Below, piece by piece: positions 50,057-57,253 of a stretch of DNA of 64,000 bases. Numbering within the stretch: position 1 is the first letter of the stretch; every line of letters begins with the position of its first letter. The stretch covers positions 1,922,001 to 1,986,000 of the forward strand of contig NZ_CP192735.1 of NCBI RefSeq assembly GCF_050749815.1, read 5' to 3'. A model generated the notes under the pieces. The model made no database searches and had not been told where the DNA came from. It saw nothing but the letters and a program-made list of their open reading frames with translations. The DNA comes from Dyella_A sp050749815. GTDB lineage: Bacteria; Pseudomonadota; Gammaproteobacteria; Xanthomonadales; Rhodanobacteraceae. Both the position numbers and the translations under genes were made by a program.

Positions 50057-50920
50057 TCAGAAGCGGAAGTTCACGTACATCGAGGGGCCGTTCAACTTCA
50101 TGTCGAGCTTGGCGGTGTACGCGGTACGCCGCCAGTCGAGCTTGATCCGGCTGAAGTTGTACTCGGCACCGAAGCCGACGTGCTCCCACGGCATCCATTC
50201 CACGCCGAGCGCGGTGTTGTAGATGTGTCCGCTCAGCCGGCCGCCGTTCTTCTTCACGCCCGAGGCGTCGATGTACATGCGCCACTGGTCGTTGAAGGCG
50301 TGGCGCCAGCCGAGCTGGAGCATCGGCGCCCAGGCGCTGTCCTTGCTGCCGGTGTCGACCGAAGCGGTCATCGGGCCGTCCGGCAGGCCAGTGATCGCGC
50401 CCTGCCCGCTCAGCCGGGTATCGATCTGGTACCAGGCGCCACCAAGGCCCACGCCGAAGGCATCGTTACCGTGGCCGAACCACCAGCGCCAAGCGACGCT
50501 GCCGAAGTCGAAATCGAGCTTGGCACGCACGCTCGCGTTGGCCGCGTAGTCGACGCCGTCATAGCTGATGCCCCGCGCCAGCGAGGCGGTGCGGCTGCGA
50601 TCGATGCTGTAGTAGTCCAGCGCCAGGCCCTGGTGGTCGCCGATGAGGAAGTCGGCGCGGGCACGCGGCACGGTCTCGTGATCCTTGAAGCCGAGATCGT
50701 CCTCGAGGTTGAAGGTGCCGGTGGCGATCCCGCTGTTGTCGCTCGCGCCAATATCGGTGTCGACATTGGCGTAATAGCCGCCGATGCGGAACGAGGCACG
50801 GTCGAGCGCCGGCGAGGGAGAGTCGCTCTGCGCGAACGACGCCGAGCTCCATGCGGCCAGGGGAAGCAGCGAAAGCAGCGCGATGCGCAGCGACGGGGAA
50901 CGGGAGAAACGAATGGACAT
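50057..50920 (-). CDS. Outer-membrane beta-barrel protein, unknown function
   Basis: A 287-residue exported protein: signal peptide (LRIALLSLLPLAAWSSASFA, cut before QSD), then alternating hydrophobic/polar strands throughout (RASFRIGGYYANVDTDIG, GLALDYYSIDRSRTASLARG, WRWWFGHGNDAFGVGLGGAW). It ends in MYVNFRF with the C-terminal Phe used by the BAM complex. The pattern suggests 8-12 strands, with no periplasmic domain. It resembles uncharacterised Xanthomonadales barrels and I cannot assign a transport function. It lies downstream of prpC on the same strand, behind a hairpin, and is convergent with the TerC-family gene. Confidence 0.85.
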   Translation of the reverse strand: MSIRFSRSPSLRIALLSLLPLAAWSSASFAQSDSPSPALDRASFRIGGYYANVDTDIGASDNSGIATGTFNLEDDLGFKDHETVPRARADFLIGDHQGLALDYYSIDRSRTASLARGISYDGVDYAANASVRAKLDFDFGSVAWRWWFGHGNDAFGVGLGGAWYQIDTRLSGQGAITGLPDGPMTASVDTGSKDSAWAPMLQLGWRHAFNDQWRMYIDASGVKKNGGRLSGHIYNTALGVEWMPWEHVGFGAEYNFSRIKLDWRRTAYTAKLDMKLNGPSMYVNFRF

Positions 50921-51025
50921 GCAACGGCTCCATGCACAGGCTGGCGAGTGGGAGCCGCGAGGTTGGGGAAACGCGCGTGCAGCCTGCGTCGACGAGCCGC
51001 GATGAGCCGCTCACGCTTGGGGCCT

Positions 51026-51059
51026 GCGCGAGTGCCCGCATGCATGCAGGCACTCGCGC
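51026..51059 (-). terminator. Hairpin after prpC
   Basis: 11-bp perfect stem GCGCGAGTGCC/GGCACTCGCGC around a 12-base loop that itself contains the palindrome GCATGCATGC, 11 bases after the prpC stop. There is no clear U-tract; it probably ends or attenuates the prpBC transcript before the outer-membrane protein gene. Confidence 0.6.
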
Positions 51060-51070
51060 GGCCGCTTGGG

Positions 51071-52216
51071 TCAGCGCTTGTCGATCGGCACGTAGGTCTG
51101 GTCTTCCGGACCGGTGTAGTTCGCGCTGGGGCGGATGATCTTGCCGTCCTGGCGCTGCTCGATCACGTGCGCGCTCCAGCCGGAGGTGCGCGCGATCACG
51201 AACAGCGGCGTGAACATGGCGGTCGGCACGCCCATCATGTGATACGCGCTGGCCGAGTACCAATCGAGGTTGGGGAACATCTTCTTGGCGTCCCACATCA
51301 GCTTCTCGACACGCTCGGAGACGTCGAACAGCGTCGGGTTGCCGCCTTCGGTGCACAGCTTGCGCGAGATCTCCTTGATGATCTCGTTGCGCGGATCGGA
51401 CACCGTGTACACCGGGTGGCCGAAGCCGATGATGATCTCCTTGCGCTCGACGCGGGCGCGGATGTCGGCCTCCGCATCGGACGCGCTGCGATAGCGCGCG
51501 ATGATCTCCATCGCCACCTCGTTGGCGCCGCCGTGCTTGGGGCCGCGCAGCGCGCCGATCGCGCCGGTGATCGCCGAGTACATGTCCGAGCCAGTGCCGG
51601 CGATGACGCGCGCGGTGAAGGTGGAGGCGTTGAACTCGTGCTCGGCGTACAGCACCAGCGACTTGTCCAGCGAGTGCGCGTGCAGGTCGCTGGGCTTCTT
51701 GCCGTGCAGCAGGTGCAGGAAGTGCGCGGCGATCGAGTCGTCCTCGGTCTCGGTCTCGATGCGCTTGCCGTTGTGGCTGAAGTGGTACCAGTACAGCAGC
51801 ATCGAACCGAAGCTGGCCATCAGGCGATCGGCGATGTCGCGAGCGCCGGCCAGGTTGTGATCTTCCTTCTCCGGCAGCACGGTGCCCAGCATCGAGCAGC
51901 CGGTGCGCAGCACATCCATCGGATGCGTGGACGCCGGCAGCAGCTCCAGCGCGCCCTTCACCGGCGCGGGCAGGCCGCGCAGGCGCTTCAGGCGGGCCTT
52001 GTAGTTCTGCAGTTCGGTCCAGTTGGGCAGCACGCCGTACACCAGCAGGTGCGCCACTTCCTCGAAGCAGCCCTTGGCCGCCAGGTCGTGGATGTCGTAG
52101 CCGCGGTAGTGCAGGTCGTTGCCGCTGCGGCCCACCGTGCACAGCGCGGTGTTGCCGGCAGCAACGCCGGACAGCGCGACGGATTTCTTCGGCTTGGGCA
52201 GGGTTTGCTCGGTCAT
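51071..52216 (-). CDS. prpC: 2-methylcitrate synthase PrpC
   Basis: Condenses propionyl-CoA with oxaloacetate to 2-methylcitrate. The 381 residues are the usual length. Citrate-synthase motifs are LHYRGYDIHDLAA, AEHEFNASTFTARVIAGTGS, LRGPKHGGANEVAM (catalytic His), IIGFGHPVYTVSDPRNEII (catalytic His) and ending IIRPSANYTGPED. The short LCTVGRSGNDLHYRGYDI start is typical of PrpC and not of GltA. AGGAGAT lies 6-7 bases upstream of the start at 52216; the longer frame from 52261 is not used. It follows prpB by 153 bp containing a REP pair. Confidence 0.96.
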   Translation of the reverse strand: MTEQTLPKPKKSVALSGVAAGNTALCTVGRSGNDLHYRGYDIHDLAAKGCFEEVAHLLVYGVLPNWTELQNYKARLKRLRGLPAPVKGALELLPASTHPMDVLRTGCSMLGTVLPEKEDHNLAGARDIADRLMASFGSMLLYWYHFSHNGKRIETETEDDSIAAHFLHLLHGKKPSDLHAHSLDKSLVLYAEHEFNASTFTARVIAGTGSDMYSAITGAIGALRGPKHGGANEVAMEIIARYRSASDAEADIRARVERKEIIIGFGHPVYTVSDPRNEIIKEISRKLCTEGGNPTLFDVSERVEKLMWDAKKMFPNLDWYSASAYHMMGVPTAMFTPLFVIARTSGWSAHVIEQRQDGKIIRPSANYTGPEDQTYVPIDKR

Positions 52217-52276
52217 CGTGGATCTCCTGGTGCGAATGGCGCGGGCCTGGCGGCCCGGCATGTCATTGCCTGTCTA

Positions 52277-52356
52277 TAGGAGCCCGCTGGCGGGCGATGC
52301 TTCTGCTCCTGATCGACATCAAAACGAGAAGAGCATCGCCCGCGAGCGGGCTCCTA
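52277..52356. repeat. Paired REP elements in inverted orientation
   Basis: The left element starts TAGGAGCCCGCTGGCGGGCG (52277 on) and the right element (ending 52356) is its near-exact reverse complement, together about 29 bp each with one mismatch and one indel around a 22-base centre. Each also contains its own GCCCGC/GCGGGC palindrome. This is the common extragenic TAGGAGCCCGC-type REP, lying between prpB and prpC, where it could stabilise the upstream prpB message. Confidence 0.8.
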
Positions 52357-52369
52357 CGGTGGTCGTGGG

Positions 52370-53251
52370 TCAGTCCTTGGCGAACAGCGCGTCGAGCTTG
52401 TCCTCGTAGGCGTGGTAGCCGAGGAAGTCGTACAGCTCGGCGCGCGTCTGCAGCGTGTCGATGAGGTTCTTCTGGGTGCCCTCGCGGCGCACCGTCTCGT
52501 AAAAATTCAGCGCCGCCTTGTTCATGGCGCGGTAGGCGCCGCAGCAGTACAGCGCGATGTCCACGTTGGCACTGCGCAGCTCGTCGGTGGTGAAGAACGG
52601 CGTGGAGCCGAACTCAGTGAGGTTGGCCAGGATCGGCACCTTCACCGCTGCCTTGAAGCGGCGATAGTCGTCCAGCGTCTTCATCGCTTCGGGGAAGATC
52701 ATGTCCGCGCCCGCCTCGACATAGGCGCAGGCGCGCTCGATCGCCGCGTCGATGCCTTCGACCGCGGCCGCATCGGTACGCGCCATGATCACGAAGCCCG
52801 CATCGGTGCGCGCATCGACCGCCGCCTTCACCCGATCGACCATCTCGCCCTTGGACACCACTTCCTTGCCCGGCCGATGGCCGCAGCGTTTCTGCCCCAC
52901 CTGGTCCTCGATGTGCACGGCCGCCACGCCGACGTTGATGAACGAGCGGATGGTGCGCGCGATGTTGAAGGCGCCGCCCCAGCCGGTGTCGATGTCGACC
53001 ATCAGCGGCATGCCGGTGGCGTCGACGATGCGGCGCGCGTCGGTGAGCACGTCTTCCATGGTGCTGATGCCCAGATCGGGCATGCCCAGCGAGTTCGCCG
53101 CCACGCCACCGCCGGACAGGTACAGCGCCTTGTAGCCCACGCGCTTGGCCATCAGGCCGGCGTAGGCGGTGATCGCGCCCATCACCTGCAGCGGAGTCTC
53201 CTCGGAAAGCGCGGCGCGAAAGCGGGCGCCGGCGGAAGCGTTGGCAGTCAT
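52370..53251 (-). CDS. prpB: Methylisocitrate lyase PrpB
   Basis: Cleaves 2-methylisocitrate to pyruvate and succinate, the last step of the methylcitrate cycle. The 293 residues belong to the isocitrate lyase/PEP mutase superfamily: ALYLSGGGVAANSLGMPDLG, MVDIDTGWGGAFNIARTI (metal-binding Asp87), the active-site KRCGH with Cys123, and ADMIFPEAMKTLDDYRRF. AGGAG lies about 8 bases upstream of the start at 53251; the longer frame to 53350 crosses the regulator's promoter. It is the first gene of prpBC, divergent from the HTH-citrate synthase gene, with an 88-bp shared promoter region. Confidence 0.96.
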   Translation of the reverse strand: MTANASAGARFRAALSEETPLQVMGAITAYAGLMAKRVGYKALYLSGGGVAANSLGMPDLGISTMEDVLTDARRIVDATGMPLMVDIDTGWGGAFNIARTIRSFINVGVAAVHIEDQVGQKRCGHRPGKEVVSKGEMVDRVKAAVDARTDAGFVIMARTDAAAVEGIDAAIERACAYVEAGADMIFPEAMKTLDDYRRFKAAVKVPILANLTEFGSTPFFTTDELRSANVDIALYCCGAYRAMNKAALNFYETVRREGTQKNLIDTLQTRAELYDFLGYHAYEDKLDALFAKD

Positions 53252-53339
53252 GCGGGTTCTCCTAAACATCCAATTGTAGGCGATGACACCGTGCGAGCCG
53301 GCGCAACCGCGATGGGCGGCACTGTAGTGAGGACCAAAC

Positions 53340-54596
53340 ATGTTGATCAATCTTGATCGAATCGATCAATATGTCGCCATGGCGACCGACTACCTACCCG
53401 CTGCCGATGCCGCCGCACGCCTCGGCGTGAGCCTGGCCACGCTGTACGCCTACGTAAGCCGCGGCAAGATCGATTCGCGCCCCGGTGCGGACGGGCGCAG
53501 CCGGGAATATCGGGCCGACGACGTGGCCGCACTGATCGATCGGCGCCAGGCCGGCCGAGGCGCAGCGCAGGGTGCGGCGCACAGCCTCACCTGGGGCCTG
53601 CCGGTGATGGAGACGCGGATCTCGCTGATCCGCCCGCACGGTCACTACTACCGTGGCCAGTCCGCCCTGACGCTGGCGCAATCCGGCGCCACGCTGGAAG
53701 ACACCGCGCGCCTGCTGTGGGACGCCCAAAACGACGACCCGTTCGCGGCCGCGCCCGTGCGTGCGTGGCCCGCCGGCCTGGCGGTGCTGTTGCGTCAGGA
53801 AAACCTGCCGCCTCTGGAACGTACCGCAGCTGCGCTGCCGCTGCTGGCCTTGTCCGCACCCCACTCGCACGCCGCCCATGCCGAGCAGGGGCGCCTGTGC
53901 GCGGCCCAGCTGCTGCGCGAGAGCGCGGCGCTGCTGAGCGGCGGCAAAGCCAGCCGCCAGCCGATCCATACCAGCCTGGCGGCGCGCTGGTCGCCTGCGG
54001 ACGGCGAGCTGCCGGCGCTGGTGCGTTGCGCGCTGGTGCTGTGCGCCGATCACGAACTCAACGCTTCGGCCTTCGCTACGCGCGTGGCCGCGTCGACCGG
54101 CGCCAGCCTGCATGCCGGCGCCAGTGCCGGCCTGGCGGCGCTGTCCGGCCCCCAGCATGGTGGCGCCACCGCGCGTGCCCACGCATTGATCCAGCAGAGC
54201 CTGCGTCAGCGCCAGCCGGACGAACTGGTGCGCGAGTACCTGCGTCGCGGCGATGCGCTGGCCGGCTTCGGCCACCCGCTGTACCCCGATGGCGACCCGC
54301 GCGCCGGGCTGCTGCTGGACCAGCTGCAGGCCCTGCACCCACGGCGCGCGGCCATGCGCGGCATCCAGCAACTGACCGCCGCGGTGGAACACCAGTGCGG
54401 GCTGCGTCCAAGCCTGGACTTTGCCTTGGCGGCGATCGTCACTATCTATGGTGGGTCACCCGAGGTCGGGCTGGCCTTGTTCGCCGCGGGCCGGATGGCC
54501 GGATGGCTGGCCCACGCGCTGGAACAGCGCGCCAGCGGCGGCCTGATCCGTCCGCGCGCTACCTACGCGGGCATCCCGCCAGCACGCGGCGGGTGA
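53340..54596 (+). CDS. Citrate synthase-like protein with N-terminal MerR-type helix-turn-helix
   Basis: A 418-residue fusion. Residues 16-70 form an excisionase/MerR-type helix-turn-helix (YLPAADAAARLGVSLATLYA, then YVSRGKIDSRPGADGRSREY). The rest is a citrate synthase domain that keeps the catalytic His273 (PQHGGA), His312 (GFGHPLY) and Asp360 (SLDFAL), plus CADHELNAS with His238. GAGGA 6 bases upstream supports the start at 53340; ATG 53379 is the alternative. It is divergent from prpB, so it may be a regulator that senses a methylcitrate-cycle metabolite through its enzyme-like domain, or a second (methyl)citrate synthase, or both. The regulator role is inferred from position and domain order. 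Confidence 0.85.
   Translation: MLINLDRIDQYVAMATDYLPAADAAARLGVSLATLYAYVSRGKIDSRPGADGRSREYRADDVAALIDRRQAGRGAAQGAAHSLTWGLPVMETRISLIRPHGHYYRGQSALTLAQSGATLEDTARLLWDAQNDDPFAAAPVRAWPAGLAVLLRQENLPPLERTAAALPLLALSAPHSHAAHAEQGRLCAAQLLRESAALLSGGKASRQPIHTSLAARWSPADGELPALVRCALVLCADHELNASAFATRVAASTGASLHAGASAGLAALSGPQHGGATARAHALIQQSLRQRQPDELVREYLRRGDALAGFGHPLYPDGDPRAGLLLDQLQALHPRRAAMRGIQQLTAAVEHQCGLRPSLDFALAAIVTIYGGSPEVGLALFAAGRMAGWLAHALEQRASGGLIRPRATYAGIPPARGG
53343..53369. promoter_or_regulatory. GATC-type inverted repeats at the prpB/HTH-citrate synthase border
   Basis: TTGATCAA (53343-53350) is followed by the inverted repeat TTGATCG-AAT-CGATCAA (53353-53369), three TTGATC-type half-sites in 27 bases. 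They lie 92-118 bp upstream of prpB. They fall within the first codons of the HTH protein if it starts at 53340, or in its leader if it starts at 53379. A plausible operator, not proven. Confidence 0.45.
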
Positions 54597-54628
54597 CGGG
54601 GATCGGCCATGTCGATCCGGCTCAATCG

Positions 54629-54665
54629 ATAGCTTTTGTCAATTTCGACCATGCCGACAATCAAT
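54629..54665. promoter_or_regulatory. OxyR-like binding site upstream of ahpC
   Basis: Four tetranucleotides lie with exact 7-base spacing, ATAG-N7-CAAT-N7-ATGC-N7-CAAT, matching the OxyR pattern ATAG-N7-CTAT-N7-ATAG-N7-CTAT at 12 of 16 positions. A weak promoter could follow (TTAGAT at 54665, TATCGT at 54689). The distance to the ahpC start is about 85 bp, and the target fits OxyR biology. Confidence 0.5.
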
Positions 54666-54749
54666 TAGATTAATCGACGGCTTCCACGTATCGTTGTGTC
54701 CATCAACGCTTTCACCCATCCCTTCAACCCAGCTACAGGAAGAGATCTC

Positions 54750-55313
54750 ATGTCCCTGATCAACACCGAAATCAAGCCGTTCAAGGCGAACGCTTACAAG
54801 GACGGCAAGTTCATTGAAGTGACCGACGCCTCCATGAAGGGCAAGTGGTCCGTCGTGATCTTCATGCCGGCCGCCTTCACCTTCAACTGCCCGACCGAGG
54901 TCGAGGACGCTGCCGATCACTACGCCGAGTTCCAGAAGGCCGGCGCCGAGGTGTACATCGTCACCACCGACACCCACTTCTCGCATAAGGTGTGGCACGA
55001 GACCTCGCCGGCGGTGGGCAAGGCTAAGTTCGCCCTGGTCGGCGACCCGACCCACCAGCTGACCCGCGCGTTCGACGTGCACATCGAGGAAGAAGGCCTG
55101 GCCCTGCGCGGCACCTTCATCATCAATCCGGAAGGCGTGATTAAGACGCTGGAAATCCACGACAACGCGATCGCCCGCGACGTCACCGAGACTCTGCGCA
55201 AGCTCAAGGCCGCCCAGTACGTCGCCGCCCACCCGAACGAGGTGTGCCCGGCCAAGTGGAAGGAAGGCGAGAAGACCCTCGCCCCGTCGCTGGCCCTGGT
55301 CGGTAAGATCTGA
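54750..55313 (+). CDS. ahpC: Alkyl hydroperoxide reductase subunit C (2-Cys peroxiredoxin)
   Basis: Reduces hydrogen peroxide, organic peroxides and peroxynitrite; it is recycled by AhpF. The 187 residues are the standard length. The peroxidatic Cys47 is in AFTFNCPTE and the resolving Cys166 in NEVCPAKW. The GGLG-like and YF-type flexibility segments of sensitive AhpC are represented by the normal bacterial C-terminus. The start at 54750 has ACAGGAAGAG 4-10 bases upstream. An OxyR-like site lies about 85 bp upstream. ahpF follows after 141 bp, in which I see no strong terminator, so the pair is probably an operon. Confidence 0.98.
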   Translation: MSLINTEIKPFKANAYKDGKFIEVTDASMKGKWSVVIFMPAAFTFNCPTEVEDAADHYAEFQKAGAEVYIVTTDTHFSHKVWHETSPAVGKAKFALVGDPTHQLTRAFDVHIEEEGLALRGTFIINPEGVIKTLEIHDNAIARDVTETLRKLKAAQYVAAHPNEVCPAKWKEGEKTLAPSLALVGKI

Positions 55314-55454
55314 TGCCGCCCCGCGCGCGCATCGCCCGATGCGCGCGCCCGGTCCGGGGCTCTCCCGGACCCTTCGCTCTCCCATCGAAGGCTCGCGACG
55401 CCCAAGATTTTCCCGGGCGCTCGCCAGACTCACCCCATCACCAGGGAAACCGCC

Positions 55455-57044
55455 ATGTTGGACGCCAATCTCTCCGCCCAGTTGAAGGCCTACCTCGAGA
55501 AGGTCACGCAGCCGCTCGAGATCGTCGAGTCGCTCGACGGCGGCGCCAAGTCGGCCGAGCTGCACGAGCTTCTGGAAAAAATCACCGCGCTCTCGGACAA
55601 GATCACCCTGGTGCGCCGCGACGACGACGCACGCAAGCCCTCCTTCGCGATCAACCGCGTGGGCACGGACATCGGCGTGCGCTTTGCCGGCATTCCGATG
55701 GGCCACGAATTCACCTCGCTCGTACTCGCCCTGCTGCAGGTCGGCGGTCATCCGTCCAAGACCACGCAGGACATGATCGACCAGGTCCGTAACCTCGATG
55801 GCGACTTTGCCTTCGAGACCTATTTCTCGCAGTCCTGCCAGAACTGCCCGGACGTGGTGCAGGCGCTCAACCTGATGAGCGTGCTGAACCCGAAGATCAA
55901 GCACGTGGCGATCGATGGCGCGCTGTTCCAGGACGAGGTGGACGCGCGCCAGGTGATGTCGGTGCCCACCGTCTACTTGAATGGTGAAGTGTTCGACCAG
56001 GGCCGCATGAGCCTGGAGCAGATCGTCGCCAAGCTCGACACCGGCGCCGCCAAGCGCGACGCCGAAAAGCTCAAGACGAAGGACGCCTTCGACGTGCTGA
56101 TCGTCGGCGGCGGCCCGGCCGGCGCGGCCGCAGCGATCTACAGCGCACGAAAGGGCATCCGCACCGGCGTGGCCGCGGAGCGCTTCGGCGGCCAAGTACT
56201 GGACACCATGGGTATCGAGAACCTGATCTCCGTGCCGCACACCGAAGGCCCCAAGCTCGCCGCCGCGCTGGAGCAGAACGTGCGCGAGCACGAAGTCGAC
56301 GTGATGAACCTGCAGCGCGCGACCAAGCTCATTCCAGCCAGCGACGCCACCGATGGCCTGGTCCAGGTGGAAATGGAGAACGGCGCGACGCTGAAGTCCA
56401 AGACCGTGATCCTCTCCACCGGCGCACGCTGGCGGCAGATGAACGTGCCCGGCGAGGATGAATACCGCAACAAGGGCGTGGCCTATTGCCCGCACTGCGA
56501 CGGCCCGCTGTTCAAGGGCAAGCGCGTGGCGGTAATCGGCGGCGGCAACTCCGGCATCGAGGCAGCGATCGACCTGGCGGGCATCGTCAGCCATGTCACC
56601 GTGCTCGAGTTCGACAGCCAACTGCGTGCCGACGAGGTGCTGCAGCGCAAGCTGCGCAGCCTGCCGAACGTGGCGATCCTGCTCAACGCGCAGACGACCG
56701 AGGTGCTCGGCGACGGCCAGAAAGTCAATGGCCTGACCTACAAGGATCGCGTCAGCGGCAACACGCACACGGTCGACCTCGAAGGCATCTTCGTGCAGAT
56801 CGGCCTGCTGCCGAACACCGAGTGGCTGAAGGGCACGCTGGAACTGTCGGCGCGCGGCGAGATCGTCATCAACGACCGCGGCGAGACCTCGGTGCCGGGC
56901 GTGTACGCCGCCGGCGACGCCACCACGGTGCCGTACAAGCAGATCGTCATCGCGATGGGCGCCGGCTCCACCGCCGCGCTGAGCGCGTTCGACCATCTGA
57001 TGCGATTGCCGGTGCCGGCGAAGCAGCAAGCCGCGGCGGCCTGA
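55455..57044 (+). CDS. ahpF: Alkyl hydroperoxide reductase subunit F
   Basis: NADH- and FAD-dependent disulfide reductase that passes electrons to AhpC. The 529 residues comprise an N-terminal double thioredoxin-fold domain with active site CQNC at 128-131, FAD motif VGGGPAGAAAAIYSARKG, and the thioredoxin-reductase-type redox pair Cys345-Pro-His-Cys348. The NAD motif VIGGGNSGIEAAIDLAG follows, and the C-terminus has VPGVYAAGDATTVPYKQI. All redox cysteines are present and the numbering agrees closely with the E. coli protein. It is followed 14 bases later by a terminator. Confidence 0.98.
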   Translation: MLDANLSAQLKAYLEKVTQPLEIVESLDGGAKSAELHELLEKITALSDKITLVRRDDDARKPSFAINRVGTDIGVRFAGIPMGHEFTSLVLALLQVGGHPSKTTQDMIDQVRNLDGDFAFETYFSQSCQNCPDVVQALNLMSVLNPKIKHVAIDGALFQDEVDARQVMSVPTVYLNGEVFDQGRMSLEQIVAKLDTGAAKRDAEKLKTKDAFDVLIVGGGPAGAAAAIYSARKGIRTGVAAERFGGQVLDTMGIENLISVPHTEGPKLAAALEQNVREHEVDVMNLQRATKLIPASDATDGLVQVEMENGATLKSKTVILSTGARWRQMNVPGEDEYRNKGVAYCPHCDGPLFKGKRVAVIGGGNSGIEAAIDLAGIVSHVTVLEFDSQLRADEVLQRKLRSLPNVAILLNAQTTEVLGDGQKVNGLTYKDRVSGNTHTVDLEGIFVQIGLLPNTEWLKGTLELSARGEIVINDRGETSVPGVYAAGDATTVPYKQIVIAMGAGSTAALSAFDHLMRLPVPAKQQAAAA

Positions 57045-57057
57045 CCTTCCCGCGTTG

Positions 57058-57082
57058 GCCCCTCTCCCGCCGGGAGAGGGGC
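57058..57082 (+). terminator. ahpF terminator
   Basis: 11-bp stem GCCCCTCTCCC/GGGAGAGGGGC with a GCC loop, followed by TTTGCTT, 14 bases after the ahpF stop. Confidence 0.82.
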
Positions 57083-57101
57083 TTTGCTTCGTGACGTCAT
57101 A

Positions 57102-57201
57102 CCGTTCGTGCTGAGCGTCGCTTGCGCCAGCAAGCAGAGTCGAAGCACTTCGCGCGAACCCTTCGACTTCGGCCTTTCAGGCCTACGCTCAGGGCGAACG
57201 G
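57102..57201. repeat. 100-bp intergenic inverted repeat element
   Basis: The outer arms CCGTTCGTGCTGAGCG (57102 on) and CGCTCAGGGCGAACGG (ending 57201) are nearly complementary, and inner segments pair too (TCGAAGCACTTCG, CTTCGACTTCGG, GGCCTTTCAGGCC). This is the GTTCG...GCTGAGC...CTTCGAC family of dispersed extragenic elements seen in Xanthomonadales-type genomes. It lies between the convergent ahpF and prpE genes and carries no coding sequence. Confidence 0.7.
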
Positions 57202-57253
57202 CTAGGGTGTCTGCCAGCGCAAGCCGGCGTCGTCATCAGACAACCACGCGCCC

